From NCBI RefSeq assembly GCF_900142465.1, contig NZ_FRAX01000003.1, positions 124,001 through 188,000 of the forward strand: a stretch of DNA of 64,000 bases, given 5' to 3'. Origin of the DNA: Fibrobacter sp. UWH6 (lineage in GTDB: Bacteria; Fibrobacterota; Fibrobacteria; Fibrobacterales; Fibrobacteraceae). Of this stretch, positions 27,618-35,684 are shown one piece after another; within the stretch, counting starts at the first letter, position 1; each line of letters begins with the position of its first letter. The notes under the pieces were generated by a model. It ran no database searches. It was given only the letters and a program-made list of their open reading frames with translations, and was not told the DNA's origin. The translations under genes were made by a program, and so were the position numbers.

Positions 27618-29000
27618 TTATGCCTTAACCTTGGTAAGCTTTAACATTGCTTCAACAACCTGTTCCATGTGCATGCCACGAGAGCCCTTCACCAGAAGCA
27701 CATCCCCTTCGGCAACAACTTCAGACAGTTCCGCATTCAATTCCTGCACGGAATCGAAATGATAGGCGGACTTCATACCCTTGGACTTTGCGCCCTTCAC
27801 ATAGAGCTTAGCCTTTTCACCTACGGTGAACAGCATGTCAAAATTCATTTCGGGAACCATGGCACCCATTTCCAGATGGAGGGCGTCGGTCTTGTCCCCC
27901 AGTTCCAGCATATCGCCGAGAACGGCAATGCGACGGGCAACCTTCATGTTTCCGATAGTCTGCAGGGCCATCTTGGTAGAAGACGGATTGGCATTGTAGC
28001 AGTCAGACACGATGGAGAAACCGTTGGCCTTCTTCAGTTCCATACGCATGTTGGTAGAATGGAAACCAGCCAGAGCCTTGGCGATGTCCGTCTTGGAGAC
28101 TTTGAAAGCCTCGCCAATTGCAATGGCGGCCAGGGCATTATAAACGTTATGGATGCCCGGAACAGACAATTCAAACTTGGTGCGGCCGATGTAGAAGGTA
28201 GCACAGTTGTCTTCATTGTAAGACAGCTTTTCGGGCTTATAGATACCACGCTTGATACCGAAAGTCACTACCTTGTAGCTGGTGTTGGAACGCAACTTGC
28301 ACAGACGTTCGTCATCGGCATTCACGATCAGGAGGCCGTTCTTCTTGAGGCCTGCAGTAATGGTACGCTTTTCGGCAAATACGCCGTCAAAGTCAATCAG
28401 CTTTTCCAGATGGCTGGCACCAATATTGGTAATCACAGCTACATCCGGTTCAGTAGCCATAGACAGCGGACGAATTTCATCGGGACCGCTGGTACCCATT
28501 TCAATCACAGCCGCTTCATGGGAATGCTTCAGCTGGAACAAGGTCATGGGAACGCCAATGTGGTTGTTGAAGTTACCGGCAGTAGCGTGGGTGTTGTACT
28601 TCATAGAAAGTACAGCCTTAGTCATTTCCTTGGTGGTAGTCTTGCCGTTAGATCCAGTAATGGCCACCTTCTTCACCTTGAAATTCTTCTGGTAGCCCTT
28701 GGCGAGCTTCAGCAAAGCCTTGGTGGTATCGTCCACGGGGGCATACATCTTGAAGTTTTCAATACCTTCAGCATCCTGGTTCACAACACTCATCAGAGCT
28801 CCATTCTTTTCCATTTCGGTAACAAACTTGTGGGCATCAAAACGTTCGCCCTTAATCGGCCAAAAAACCACACCCTTGGCAGGTTCACGAGAATCCATGC
28901 AAAGGTTCACCTTGCGATTCTGTGTACGGGCGTTAACGCCGAAAGCCTGGGTTTCCAGGATTTCAAGCATTTCCTTAATTTTCAGGTCCAGCTTAAACAT
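27618..29000 (-). CDS. murF: MurF UDP-MurNAc-pentapeptide synthetase
   Basis: 460 residues. Mur-ligase ATP loop A-I-T-G-S-N-G-K-T-T-T-K-E, metal/ATP motif V-I-E-M-G-T-S-G-P-D-E-I and D-C-Y-N-A-N-P-S-S. Adds D-Ala-D-Ala to the UDP-MurNAc-tripeptide. The start overlaps murE by 8 bases. Immediately downstream would normally be mraY and murD, but ftsW follows instead. Confidence 0.96.
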   Translation of the reverse strand: MFKLDLKIKEMLEILETQAFGVNARTQNRKVNLCMDSREPAKGVVFWPIKGERFDAHKFVTEMEKNGALMSVVNQDAEGIENFKMYAPVDDTTKALLKLAKGYQKNFKVKKVAITGSNGKTTTKEMTKAVLSMKYNTHATAGNFNNHIGVPMTLFQLKHSHEAAVIEMGTSGPDEIRPLSMATEPDVAVITNIGASHLEKLIDFDGVFAEKRTITAGLKKNGLLIVNADDERLCKLRSNTSYKVVTFGIKRGIYKPEKLSYNEDNCATFYIGRTKFELSVPGIHNVYNALAAIAIGEAFKVSKTDIAKALAGFHSTNMRMELKKANGFSIVSDCYNANPSSTKMALQTIGNMKVARRIAVLGDMLELGDKTDALHLEMGAMVPEMNFDMLFTVGEKAKLYVKGAKSKGMKSAYHFDSVQELNAELSEVVAEGDVLLVKGSRGMHMEQVVEAMLKLTKVKA

Positions 29001-30429
29001 TTTCCATCGCCTTCACCACTTCTTCGTGGTCGTCAAAATGATGCTTAGTCTTGCCAATGATCTGGTAATCTTCATGGCCCTTACCGGCAACCACAAGCCA
29101 GTCGCCATCCTTCAGTTCAGCGCAGGCGCGCTTGATGGCTTCGTCACGAAGTTCCACAACTTCGAACTTGTCAGTCTTCATTCCTGCCTTCACATCGTTA
29201 ATGATGTCAGCCGGATTTTCGGTACGGGGATTGTCAGAAGTGAGCCAGGCCTTATCGGAGAGACGTTCTGCAATTTCGCCCATAATGGGACGCTTAGTCT
29301 TATCGCGATCGCCGCCGCAACCAAAGATGCAGCTGAGCTTACCGCGACACAGGCTACGGGCAGTCATCAGCACACGTTCAAGAGCATCGGGAGTGTGAGC
29401 GTAATCCACAATCACATGAATTCCGTTCTTGTTCCAGACCTTTTCGAAACGTCCCGGAACACGAACTTCGGCAAGAGCCTTATCCATAGCAGCCTTGGAA
29501 ATTCCAACGGCATTGGCCCAGGACAGAACCAACATCACGTTGTCCACATTGAAATCGCCACAAAGGGCAGTTTCAAAATGAGCGTCAGAAGCAGCGCAAC
29601 CAAAGCCATTCAAATCAAACTTTAAACCGTCTTCAGTATTGAGGACCGTACCGCAGGGCTTTACGTCAGCCTTTTCAGAACCCAGGCGCGAAACGCCAAC
29701 GGTTTTTAGTCCAGTAGGCTTGAGTTCATCACAAAGCAGGGCGCCATGAGCATCATCCACATTGATTACGGCAACACCATCAGAAGCCAGATACTTGGTA
29801 AACAGCAACTTCTTTGCATCGAAGTAGGCTTCCATAGTCTTGTGGTAATCCAGATGATCCTGGGTCAGGTTACTGAACAATCCGCTGCGATAGCTAATGC
29901 CAGCGACACGGCCCTGATGCAACGCATGAGAAGACGTTTCCATAACCAGGTCGGTACAGCCTGCATCAACAGCCTTTGCCGCAAAGGCAAACAAGTCCAA
30001 CTGACCCGGAGTCGTCAGGTTTGCGGGAACAGAGGTATTACCCACCTTGTTCTTGATGGTTCCCAACAGGGCAACCTTCTTGCCCGCAGCAGTCAACATA
30101 GCATCCATCAAGAAAGCGCTTGTAGTCTTGCCGTTAGTACCAGTAACAGCATGGCAAGTCAACTTCGCAAACGGATCCTTGTAAAAAATCCTTGCCGCTT
30201 CCAGACGGGCAGCCTTCACGTTAGACACCTGGATCCACTTGGAAGTCAAACCTTCAGGGGCCACATTTTCACCAACGACAGCAACTGCACCGGCAGCCAC
30301 CGCGTTACGTGCGAAAACTTCATAACCTTCAGTCGGCAGCGAGAAGAAAAGGTCGCCTGCCTTAACACGGCGGGAGTCGTCGCACAAACCACGAACATTC
30401 AAGTTCTTCATCAAAGTTTCAGAAAGCAT
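28993..30429 (-). CDS. murE: MurE UDP-MurNAc-tripeptide ligase
   Basis: 478 residues from ATG 30429, which follows AGGAGAGAAGC and overlaps the ftsI stop as TAATG; a longer frame to 30459 lacks such support. ATP loop V-T-G-T-N-G-K-T-T; the amino-acid selecting loop near S-D-N-P-R-T-E-N-P matches D-N-P-R of the meso-diaminopimelate-adding enzymes, so the third residue of the stem peptide is probably meso-DAP, as in most Gram-negatives. Confidence 0.96.
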   Translation of the reverse strand: MLSETLMKNLNVRGLCDDSRRVKAGDLFFSLPTEGYEVFARNAVAAGAVAVVGENVAPEGLTSKWIQVSNVKAARLEAARIFYKDPFAKLTCHAVTGTNGKTTSAFLMDAMLTAAGKKVALLGTIKNKVGNTSVPANLTTPGQLDLFAFAAKAVDAGCTDLVMETSSHALHQGRVAGISYRSGLFSNLTQDHLDYHKTMEAYFDAKKLLFTKYLASDGVAVINVDDAHGALLCDELKPTGLKTVGVSRLGSEKADVKPCGTVLNTEDGLKFDLNGFGCAASDAHFETALCGDFNVDNVMLVLSWANAVGISKAAMDKALAEVRVPGRFEKVWNKNGIHVIVDYAHTPDALERVLMTARSLCRGKLSCIFGCGGDRDKTKRPIMGEIAERLSDKAWLTSDNPRTENPADIINDVKAGMKTDKFEVVELRDEAIKRACAELKDGDWLVVAGKGHEDYQIIGKTKHHFDDHEEVVKAMENV

Positions 30430-32345
30430 TAGCTTCTCTCCTTCAACGTGAGTTTGCATACTTGCCCTTTACGTAACACTTCATCGGCCTTCGGGGATTG
30501 GGCAACTACGCGACCCTTGCCTGTATATTCAACATTCATGCGGAAGTTACCTGCAATTTCAAGAGCATCCTTCAAGGAGAGGCCTTTCAAATTGGGCATC
30601 TTGCCGCCATCCATATTTTCGAGAATCAGGGTGACTCCAACAGAATCATTCACATCGCGACGTTCAGACACAACGCGAAGCCCTTCACCTTCAAACTTGA
30701 CATTGCAACCCTTGGAAGCAGCCAGGGACTTTGCCGCAGTAGCGAGCATTCCCACATAATCGTCGTTACACTTGGACTTCGCACTCACCAGTTCCAGACT
30801 GTGAGACGCAGGAGACAGTTCCGGATGATAGTAGATGCCTTCCATAATGCGGCGGAAAATCGGGCCAGCCGTGTTACCACCGTGATGCTGAGCCGTCTGA
30901 GGATCATCTACCAGAACCAGGCAGACATAACGGGCGTTTTCAACCGGAGCAAGTCCAATAAAGGAAGCAACCTGATGTTCTCTATCGTACTTACGGGTTT
31001 CCGGATTATACTTTTCTGCAGTACCCGTCTTGCCGCCAAAGACCACATCGGGAATCTTCTTGCTCATGACCTGCTTTGCGGTACCGTTATTCACCACGCG
31101 AGAAAGCATGGCGCGAATCATGGACGAAGTTTTTTCAGAAACAACTCGACGAAGTTCCGTAGGTTCGTTCTTTTCAACAAGCTTACCCTTGGAATCACGC
31201 CATTCCTTAACGAGCATAGGCTTCATCAGCTTGCCACCGTTTGCAATTGCAGCATAGGCCATCACCATCTGAATGGGAGTCACCAGCACAGAATGGCCAA
31301 AGCCCATAGACTTAAGGTCACTGCCGCTATTGCTGGCCAAGGTCACGTGATCCTTCAAGGCGCCAGATTCCTCGCCATAGAAATATTCAGAAGTCTTTTC
31401 GCCAAGGCCAAAATGCTTTGCGGTAATGTAAAGATTCTTAGCCCCCACTTCGGTGGCAATCTTCGCGAACACCACATTGGAAGACTGCACCATGGCTTCG
31501 GGCATATTCATATCGCCGTACACATGGGTGTCGCAAATGGGAGCAGACTTGGGATTCCATGTCCAGCAACGACCTTCGTTGGGGAACACCTGATTGGTAT
31601 CCACAGCACCGCTTTCGAGAGCAGCAGCAGCGGTAATCAACTTGAAAGTAGAACCCGGTTCGTATGCCATAGCCACGATATCATTCTTGGCCATGCTGCC
31701 CACACCCTGATTCTTGGAATTGGGATCAAAGGTCGGATAGCTAGCCATGGCGAGAATTTCACCCGTATACGGGTCCACAACCACAGCGCTTGCGCTCTTG
31801 GCAATATAGCGGGACACGCCATCCTTCAATTCCTTTTCGACGAGTTCCTGCATATTGCGGTCAATAGTCAGCACCAGGTTCTTACCCGGTTCAGCCTCGG
31901 CCACATTTTCGGAACGTCCATAAATTTCACGTTTGCGAGCGTCCTGAATGCTCACGCGGAAACCTTCATTGCCGCGCAGGCGGGAATCGAACATACGTTC
32001 TACACCAAGGCTGCCTTCACCACTGCGGTTCACCTTCCCAACAATCTGGGAAGCCAGCTTGCCCTGCAAGAAAATGCGGCTATAATCTTCAGACTTACCG
32101 GTATCGCGAAGATTTTCGGCAAACACCACACCGTTACGATCCATAATCTGGCCACGTTCGGCATAGATGTTCTTGGTATGAGTCACCATGCTCTTGGTTT
32201 CAGCCTGGTAGATTTCTCGGTTCAGAACTTGAATATTGAAAGTCTGCCATGTCAAAACAAGGATAAAACCAAGAACCAGCATTTTCCAGATGGAAATTGC
32301 GTCCAGGTTAATCACCTTCAATGCTTCAAGATTCACAAACTTCAC
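30429..32345 (-). CDS. ftsI: FtsI-type class B penicillin-binding protein with PASTA domain
   Basis: 638 residues from GTG 32345, within GTGA overlapping the ftsL stop. N-terminal membrane helix, dimerisation part, and transpeptidase with active-site serine in E-P-G-S-T-F-K, S-S-N-V-V-F and K-T-G-T-A-E-K. Residues about 575-638 form one PASTA domain (M-P-N-L-K-G-L-S-L-K-D-A-L-E to V-V-A-Q-S-P-K), known mainly from Gram-positive and SpoVD-type proteins and less usual in Gram-negative FtsI. It crosslinks septal peptidoglycan together with FtsW. Confidence 0.95.
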   Translation of the reverse strand: MKFVNLEALKVINLDAISIWKMLVLGFILVLTWQTFNIQVLNREIYQAETKSMVTHTKNIYAERGQIMDRNGVVFAENLRDTGKSEDYSRIFLQGKLASQIVGKVNRSGEGSLGVERMFDSRLRGNEGFRVSIQDARKREIYGRSENVAEAEPGKNLVLTIDRNMQELVEKELKDGVSRYIAKSASAVVVDPYTGEILAMASYPTFDPNSKNQGVGSMAKNDIVAMAYEPGSTFKLITAAAALESGAVDTNQVFPNEGRCWTWNPKSAPICDTHVYGDMNMPEAMVQSSNVVFAKIATEVGAKNLYITAKHFGLGEKTSEYFYGEESGALKDHVTLASNSGSDLKSMGFGHSVLVTPIQMVMAYAAIANGGKLMKPMLVKEWRDSKGKLVEKNEPTELRRVVSEKTSSMIRAMLSRVVNNGTAKQVMSKKIPDVVFGGKTGTAEKYNPETRKYDREHQVASFIGLAPVENARYVCLVLVDDPQTAQHHGGNTAGPIFRRIMEGIYYHPELSPASHSLELVSAKSKCNDDYVGMLATAAKSLAASKGCNVKFEGEGLRVVSERRDVNDSVGVTLILENMDGGKMPNLKGLSLKDALEIAGNFRMNVEYTGKGRVVAQSPKADEVLRKGQVCKLTLKERS

Positions 32346-32653
32346 TTGGAACCCCCTACCACACGGACCTTGGTGGGAACCTGATTGAGGCCAAGTTCAG
32401 CTGTTTCAGCAAAGTCATTCAACTTTTCAAGAGAAGACAGTCTGTTGATTTCCAGTTCCTGCAGCAGAATCTCGCGGCGAAGCATATTCACCGTTTCAGA
32501 AAGTTCATGGGACTTCGCATAAAGACGAGTCATTCGATTCTGCATGTACAAGGGCAAAATCAGCAAGAGCCCTGCCACCAGCACAAGGCAGAGGAAACAC
32601 CGCACAATAAAGCGGTTAGAGTAATTCACGAAATTTTTGGTTTCTTCGTTCAT
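32342..32653 (-). CDS. ftsL: Cell division protein FtsL
   Basis: 103 residues with a short cytoplasmic start, one membrane helix (L-C-L-V-L-V-A-G-L-L-L-I-L-P-L) and a coiled-coil periplasmic part with leucine heptads (S-E-T-V-N-M-L-R-R-E-I-L-L-Q-E-L-E). Weak sequence conservation is normal for FtsL; the position between rsmH and ftsI decides the call. It overlaps both neighbours by 4 bases. Confidence 0.88.
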   Translation of the reverse strand: MNEETKNFVNYSNRFIVRCFLCLVLVAGLLLILPLYMQNRMTRLYAKSHELSETVNMLRREILLQELEINRLSSLEKLNDFAETAELGLNQVPTKVRVVGGSK

Positions 32654-33696
32654 ACCCTCTCGTACACTCTCAGCTTTGCAGAGCGAGCCCTACTGTTCTT
32701 TGCAATTTCATCATTGGAAGGAAGAATCGGCTTGCGATTTACCTTCTTCAGACGCTGGTGATTTCCGCCGCACATGCACACCGGCAAATGTTCCGGGCAA
32801 ATGCAAGCCTTTTCAAATTCAGCACAAGTATCCTTCACGCAGCGGTCTTCTACAGAGTGGTAGCTCATGACCACCAGACGACCGCCCACCTTCAGGCAAT
32901 CCACTGCAGAACGGATACTGGTTTCAATCTGGCGCAGTTCGCCATTCACTTCCATACGAACAGCCTGGAACACGCGAGCCAGCAGGCTGTTGGCGTCACG
33001 GCGCTTGTCCGGGAATACGGATTCCACAACGGACTTGATATCGCTAGGCAGGATATCGCGGCCCTCGCGACCAGTTTCTGTAGCAACTTCAATAATGCGA
33101 GTTGCCAGCTTAAAGGCGCGATCCATATCAGCGTTCTTACGCAGGGCTTCAGCCAAGTCATCGGCGCTTACACTACGCAACCATTCCTGGGCAGAAACTT
33201 CTTCACGACGATCCATACGCAGGTCTAACGGATTATTGCCAACGAAAGTAAAACCACGGGTAGAATCGTCTACCTGATGGCTACTAATTCCCAGATCATA
33301 GAGAACGCCGTCCAAGGAATCAGCCGGAATCTCTTCGCCCAGCATGGCAAAGGGAACCGGATGCACCACAAACTTGGGAAGACCTTCACCGTTGCTAACG
33401 GCAGAAAGGCGCTTAGTCGCAAACTTTACCGCATCATCATCGCGGTCAAAGGAATGCAAGGTTCCTTCGGCAGAAAGGCGGGTCGCAATAGCATAGGAGT
33501 GGCCGCCACCGCCCAAGGTACAGTCAGCAAAAGTTCCACCGGCTAGGATTTCAGCACCTTCAAGGCGGAGACCTTCAAGGCATTCCTTCAGCATTACAGG
33601 ATCATGGTAGAACACGCCGCCTTCAACTCCGGCGACAGCTGCTTCAGAAATTTTGTTTGTACGTAGAGACTTTACCTGAGGGTCATTTTTGCTCAT
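32650..33696 (-). CDS. rsmH: RsmH 16S rRNA m4C1402 methyltransferase
   Basis: 348 residues from ATG 33696, chosen for GGAGGATCTG upstream; the 41-residue longer frame would read through mraZ. Motifs Y-H-D-P-V-M-L at the start, D-C-T-L-G-G-G-G-H-S for SAM, Y-D-L-G-I-S-S-H-Q-V-D and V-M-S-Y-H-S-V-E-D-R. It methylates N4 of C1402 in 16S rRNA. It begins 14 bases inside the mraZ 3' end. Confidence 0.96.
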   Translation of the reverse strand: MSKNDPQVKSLRTNKISEAAVAGVEGGVFYHDPVMLKECLEGLRLEGAEILAGGTFADCTLGGGGHSYAIATRLSAEGTLHSFDRDDDAVKFATKRLSAVSNGEGLPKFVVHPVPFAMLGEEIPADSLDGVLYDLGISSHQVDDSTRGFTFVGNNPLDLRMDRREEVSAQEWLRSVSADDLAEALRKNADMDRAFKLATRIIEVATETGREGRDILPSDIKSVVESVFPDKRRDANSLLARVFQAVRMEVNGELRQIETSIRSAVDCLKVGGRLVVMSYHSVEDRCVKDTCAEFEKACICPEHLPVCMCGGNHQRLKKVNRKPILPSNDEIAKNSRARSAKLRVYERV

Positions 33697-34162
33697 CAGA
33701 TCCTCCCGCAAAATCTGCCATACAGAGTCTTTCGAACTCAGCCAGATCCTCTTCGGAATCCATAGCGAACTGAGCTTCATACTTTTCTGTATTCCACAAT
33801 TCCAACGACTTACCGCCAACAGAGTCCACGAACATTACGCTGTTCGTAAGGCCTGCAAACAGGAGCTTATCCTTAGGGAGTAATATGCGATTCTGGCCGT
33901 CGAGCTCAACAGGGATGGCTCTTAGACGCAGACGGAATTTTTGGGCAGCATTGCGGTCGGACCAACGGTCAACCTCAGCTTTGAACTTATCATATTCGGC
34001 TCTTACAAACAAACGAAGTCTGTCCTTCATCCAGTTCGTGAGCACGAATTCAGAACCATCCTCAGGGGTCAGTTGACGACGGAATTCCCGAGGGAAGGCG
34101 CACCTACCCTTTCCGTCGATGGCCGATTTGGCCTGACCTATGAAATAGTTCTCTAAGCTCAT
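33683..34162 (-). CDS. mraZ: MraZ transcriptional regulator of the dcw cluster
   Basis: 159 residues, slightly longer than the usual 143-152 because of an acidic C-terminal tail. The two SpoVT/AbrB-like halves are visible: D-G-K-G-R-C-A-F-P-R-E-F-R near residue 16 and D-G-Q-N-R-I-L-L-P-K-D near residue 90. Known members form a ring that binds TGGGN repeats spaced by five bases upstream of their own operon. Such repeats are present here (34234-34248, 34276-34300, 34416-34440). Confidence 0.95.
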   Translation of the reverse strand: MSLENYFIGQAKSAIDGKGRCAFPREFRRQLTPEDGSEFVLTNWMKDRLRLFVRAEYDKFKAEVDRWSDRNAAQKFRLRLRAIPVELDGQNRILLPKDKLLFAGLTNSVMFVDSVGGKSLELWNTEKYEAQFAMDSEEDLAEFERLCMADFAGGSDEQK

Positions 34163-34217
34163 TTTTTTATTCCATCACACAATTACACAACACATGGAAT
34201 TATTAACACACATTTCA

Positions 34218-34223
34218 AATATA
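34218..34223 (-). promoter_or_regulatory. Candidate -10 box for the mraZ operon
   Basis: TATATT on the minus strand, 56 bases before the mraZ ATG. The place for a -35 box (34241-34246) is inside the TGGGG repeat pair, so MraZ binding would block it. No good -35 is visible, which would fit a weak or regulated promoter. Confidence 0.4.
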
Positions 34224-34233
34224 GCTTACTTCT

Positions 34234-34248
34234 CCCCACACTTCCCCA
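34234..34248 (-). promoter_or_regulatory. MraZ-type operator, proximal pair
   Basis: On the minus strand TGGGG-AAGTG-TGGGG, an exact TGGGN-N5-TGGGN arrangement as known for MraZ sites, 72-86 bases before the mraZ start. Confidence 0.75.
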
Positions 34249-34275
34249 TTTCAGTGGAAAAACACACCATTTACA

Positions 34276-34300
34276 CCCCCGACTTCACCACACTTCCCCA
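34276..34300 (-). promoter_or_regulatory. MraZ-type operator, middle array
   Basis: On the minus strand TGGGG-AAGTG-TGGTG-AAGTC-GGGGG: three units at 10-base spacing, the second and third degenerate. The AAGTG spacer repeats that of the proximal pair. Confidence 0.55.
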
Positions 34301-34415
34301 CGAGGTCCGACTTCTCCATCTCAATCACTCTGATTTTATTACAGAAATCATACCGCCGCAGCAGGTCCGCCCAGAAACAAATGCACACAAGAGCACTACT
34401 TTTCTATATTTCCAC

Positions 34416-34440
34416 CCACAAACCACCCCACTACACCCCA
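34416..34440 (-). promoter_or_regulatory. MraZ-type operator, distal array near the FliB-like start
   Basis: On the minus strand TGGGG-TGTAG-TGGGG-TGGTT-TGTGG. It is about 255 bases from mraZ but only 36 bases before the FliB-like ATG on the other strand, so it could affect either gene. The 313-base gap 34163-34475 otherwise shows no gene. Confidence 0.5.
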
Positions 34441-34475
34441 CAAAAACGTTTTTCTTTCGGGAGTTTTCACAGGAT

Positions 34476-35684
34476 ATGCTGCTGCGCGTACCGTCTTTCT
34501 ACAACAAGTTTTGCTGCCTTGCCGACAAATGCACCGACACCTGCTGCGTCGGCTGGGAAATCGACGTCGACGAAATCAGCCTTTCCAAGTACAGGGACCT
34601 CGCCGAAAACACATCCCCGAAATGCGAAAGGGACGAAAAGAAAATCGCCTTCGCCAAAATTTTGATGGAAAACATCCAGGACGGGCATTTCATCTTAAAG
34701 CCCGGCGACCGCTGTCCCTTCCTTATGAAAAACGGCCTTTGCGAAATGATCTGCAAACTGGGGTGCAACGGATCCGACTTAGATGAATCCGGCGAAAGCG
34801 TTCTCTGTGACATCTGCCGCGAGCACCCCCGCTTTGTGGAAGTTTACGGGGACATCATGGAAAAGGGCGTCGGCCTTTGCTGCGAAGAAGCCGTTAGACT
34901 ATTACTCACCAGCGATTCACAAGACGACTCCACCATCTGTCATTCTGAGCTATACGAAACTAAGAACTTTAGTTCTCAAGTTGAGTTATGCCCTTTGGGT
35001 AGAAGCACGAAGTGCGAAGTCGAAGAATCTAGCAACGTTCTAAATCTCGTCAAAAGTGAAATTGACGAAGAACCCGACGAAATGCCCGAAGGCGCCGAAG
35101 AAGCCCGAGACGCCATCTTCGCAGAACGGGAACACATTTTTGAATTACTGGCAAATAAAAGCAAGCCTCTGAACCAGAGGCTCATAGAGATTTTGGATTA
35201 CGTCGAAAATACAAACGCAAACGATAAAGAAAATTCCGATCTCTTAAGTGATGCCGCTACCAAGCAAACCTGGATCGAAATCCTTGGCGAAGGGGAAAGT
35301 TTCGGACCCGCCTGGGATAAAGCCTTTGAACGAATGATCCGCAAAGGCTGGGACCAGTCTCAAGATTTATTTTCTGAAGAAGACGGCGAAAAAATCGTAG
35401 CCTACCTGATTTTCCGCTATTACGCCAAGAGCCTCTTTGACGGTGACGCCATCACCAAGGTACAGTTCGCTATCTTCTTCTGGATTATCCTGCAACATTT
35501 CGGAATGGAACTTTCCGCCGAAGTTCCTGAAGGCGCCGCAGATCTTACCCGCAAAATCAACGCGATAAAGCTTTTGAGCAAGCAGACAGAATACTCCGAA
35601 GAAATCATGGACATCCTGGCAGATAACTTCTACCAGAACGAGGCTTTCTGTACGGAACAGTTCCGCAGCATTCTATCCCCATGA
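34476..35684 (+). CDS. FliB-like cysteine-rich protein (lysine N-methylase family)
   Basis: 402 residues from ATG 34476; the frame stays open upstream to 34194, but that part has no protein-like character and holds the mraZ operators. The N-terminal half carries the family cysteines: F-C-C-L-A-D-K-C-T-D-T-C-C-V-G-W, then R-C-P-F-L-M-K-N-G-L-C-E-M-I-C-K-L-G and L-C-D-I-C-R-E-H-P-R-F. FliB proteins methylate lysines of flagellin in Salmonella and are thought to use an iron-sulfur cluster. No flagellar gene is in sight and Fibrobacter is regarded as non-flagellated, so the target must be something else. About 32 residues (34938-35033) are encoded by a segment that looks like a dispersed repeat. 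The stop overlaps the next gene (ATGA). Confidence 0.85.
   Translation: MLLRVPSFYNKFCCLADKCTDTCCVGWEIDVDEISLSKYRDLAENTSPKCERDEKKIAFAKILMENIQDGHFILKPGDRCPFLMKNGLCEMICKLGCNGSDLDESGESVLCDICREHPRFVEVYGDIMEKGVGLCCEEAVRLLLTSDSQDDSTICHSELYETKNFSSQVELCPLGRSTKCEVEESSNVLNLVKSEIDEEPDEMPEGAEEARDAIFAEREHIFELLANKSKPLNQRLIEILDYVENTNANDKENSDLLSDAATKQTWIEILGEGESFGPAWDKAFERMIRKGWDQSQDLFSEEDGEKIVAYLIFRYYAKSLFDGDAITKVQFAIFFWIILQHFGMELSAEVPEGAADLTRKINAIKLLSKQTEYSEEIMDILADNFYQNEAFCTEQFRSILSP
34938..35033 (+). repeat. Dispersed-repeat-like segment inside the FliB-like gene
   Basis: Begins TGTCATTCTGAGC and ends CGAAGTCGAAGAATCTAG, the two half-elements of a common bacterial intergenic repeat type, with inner palindromes AGAAC-TTTA-GTTCT and GCAC-GAA-GTGC. 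It is read in frame as part of the protein. A related half-pair occurs at 54109-54134. Confidence 0.6.

Noticed and set aside
33697-33819. N-terminal extension of rsmH
   Set aside because: It would read through mraZ in another frame; GGAGGATCTG points to ATG 33696.
34194-34475. Open extension of the FliB-like frame by 94 codons
   Set aside because: The stretch has no protein-like character, holds the TGGGG operator repeats, and the family-typical start is at 34476.
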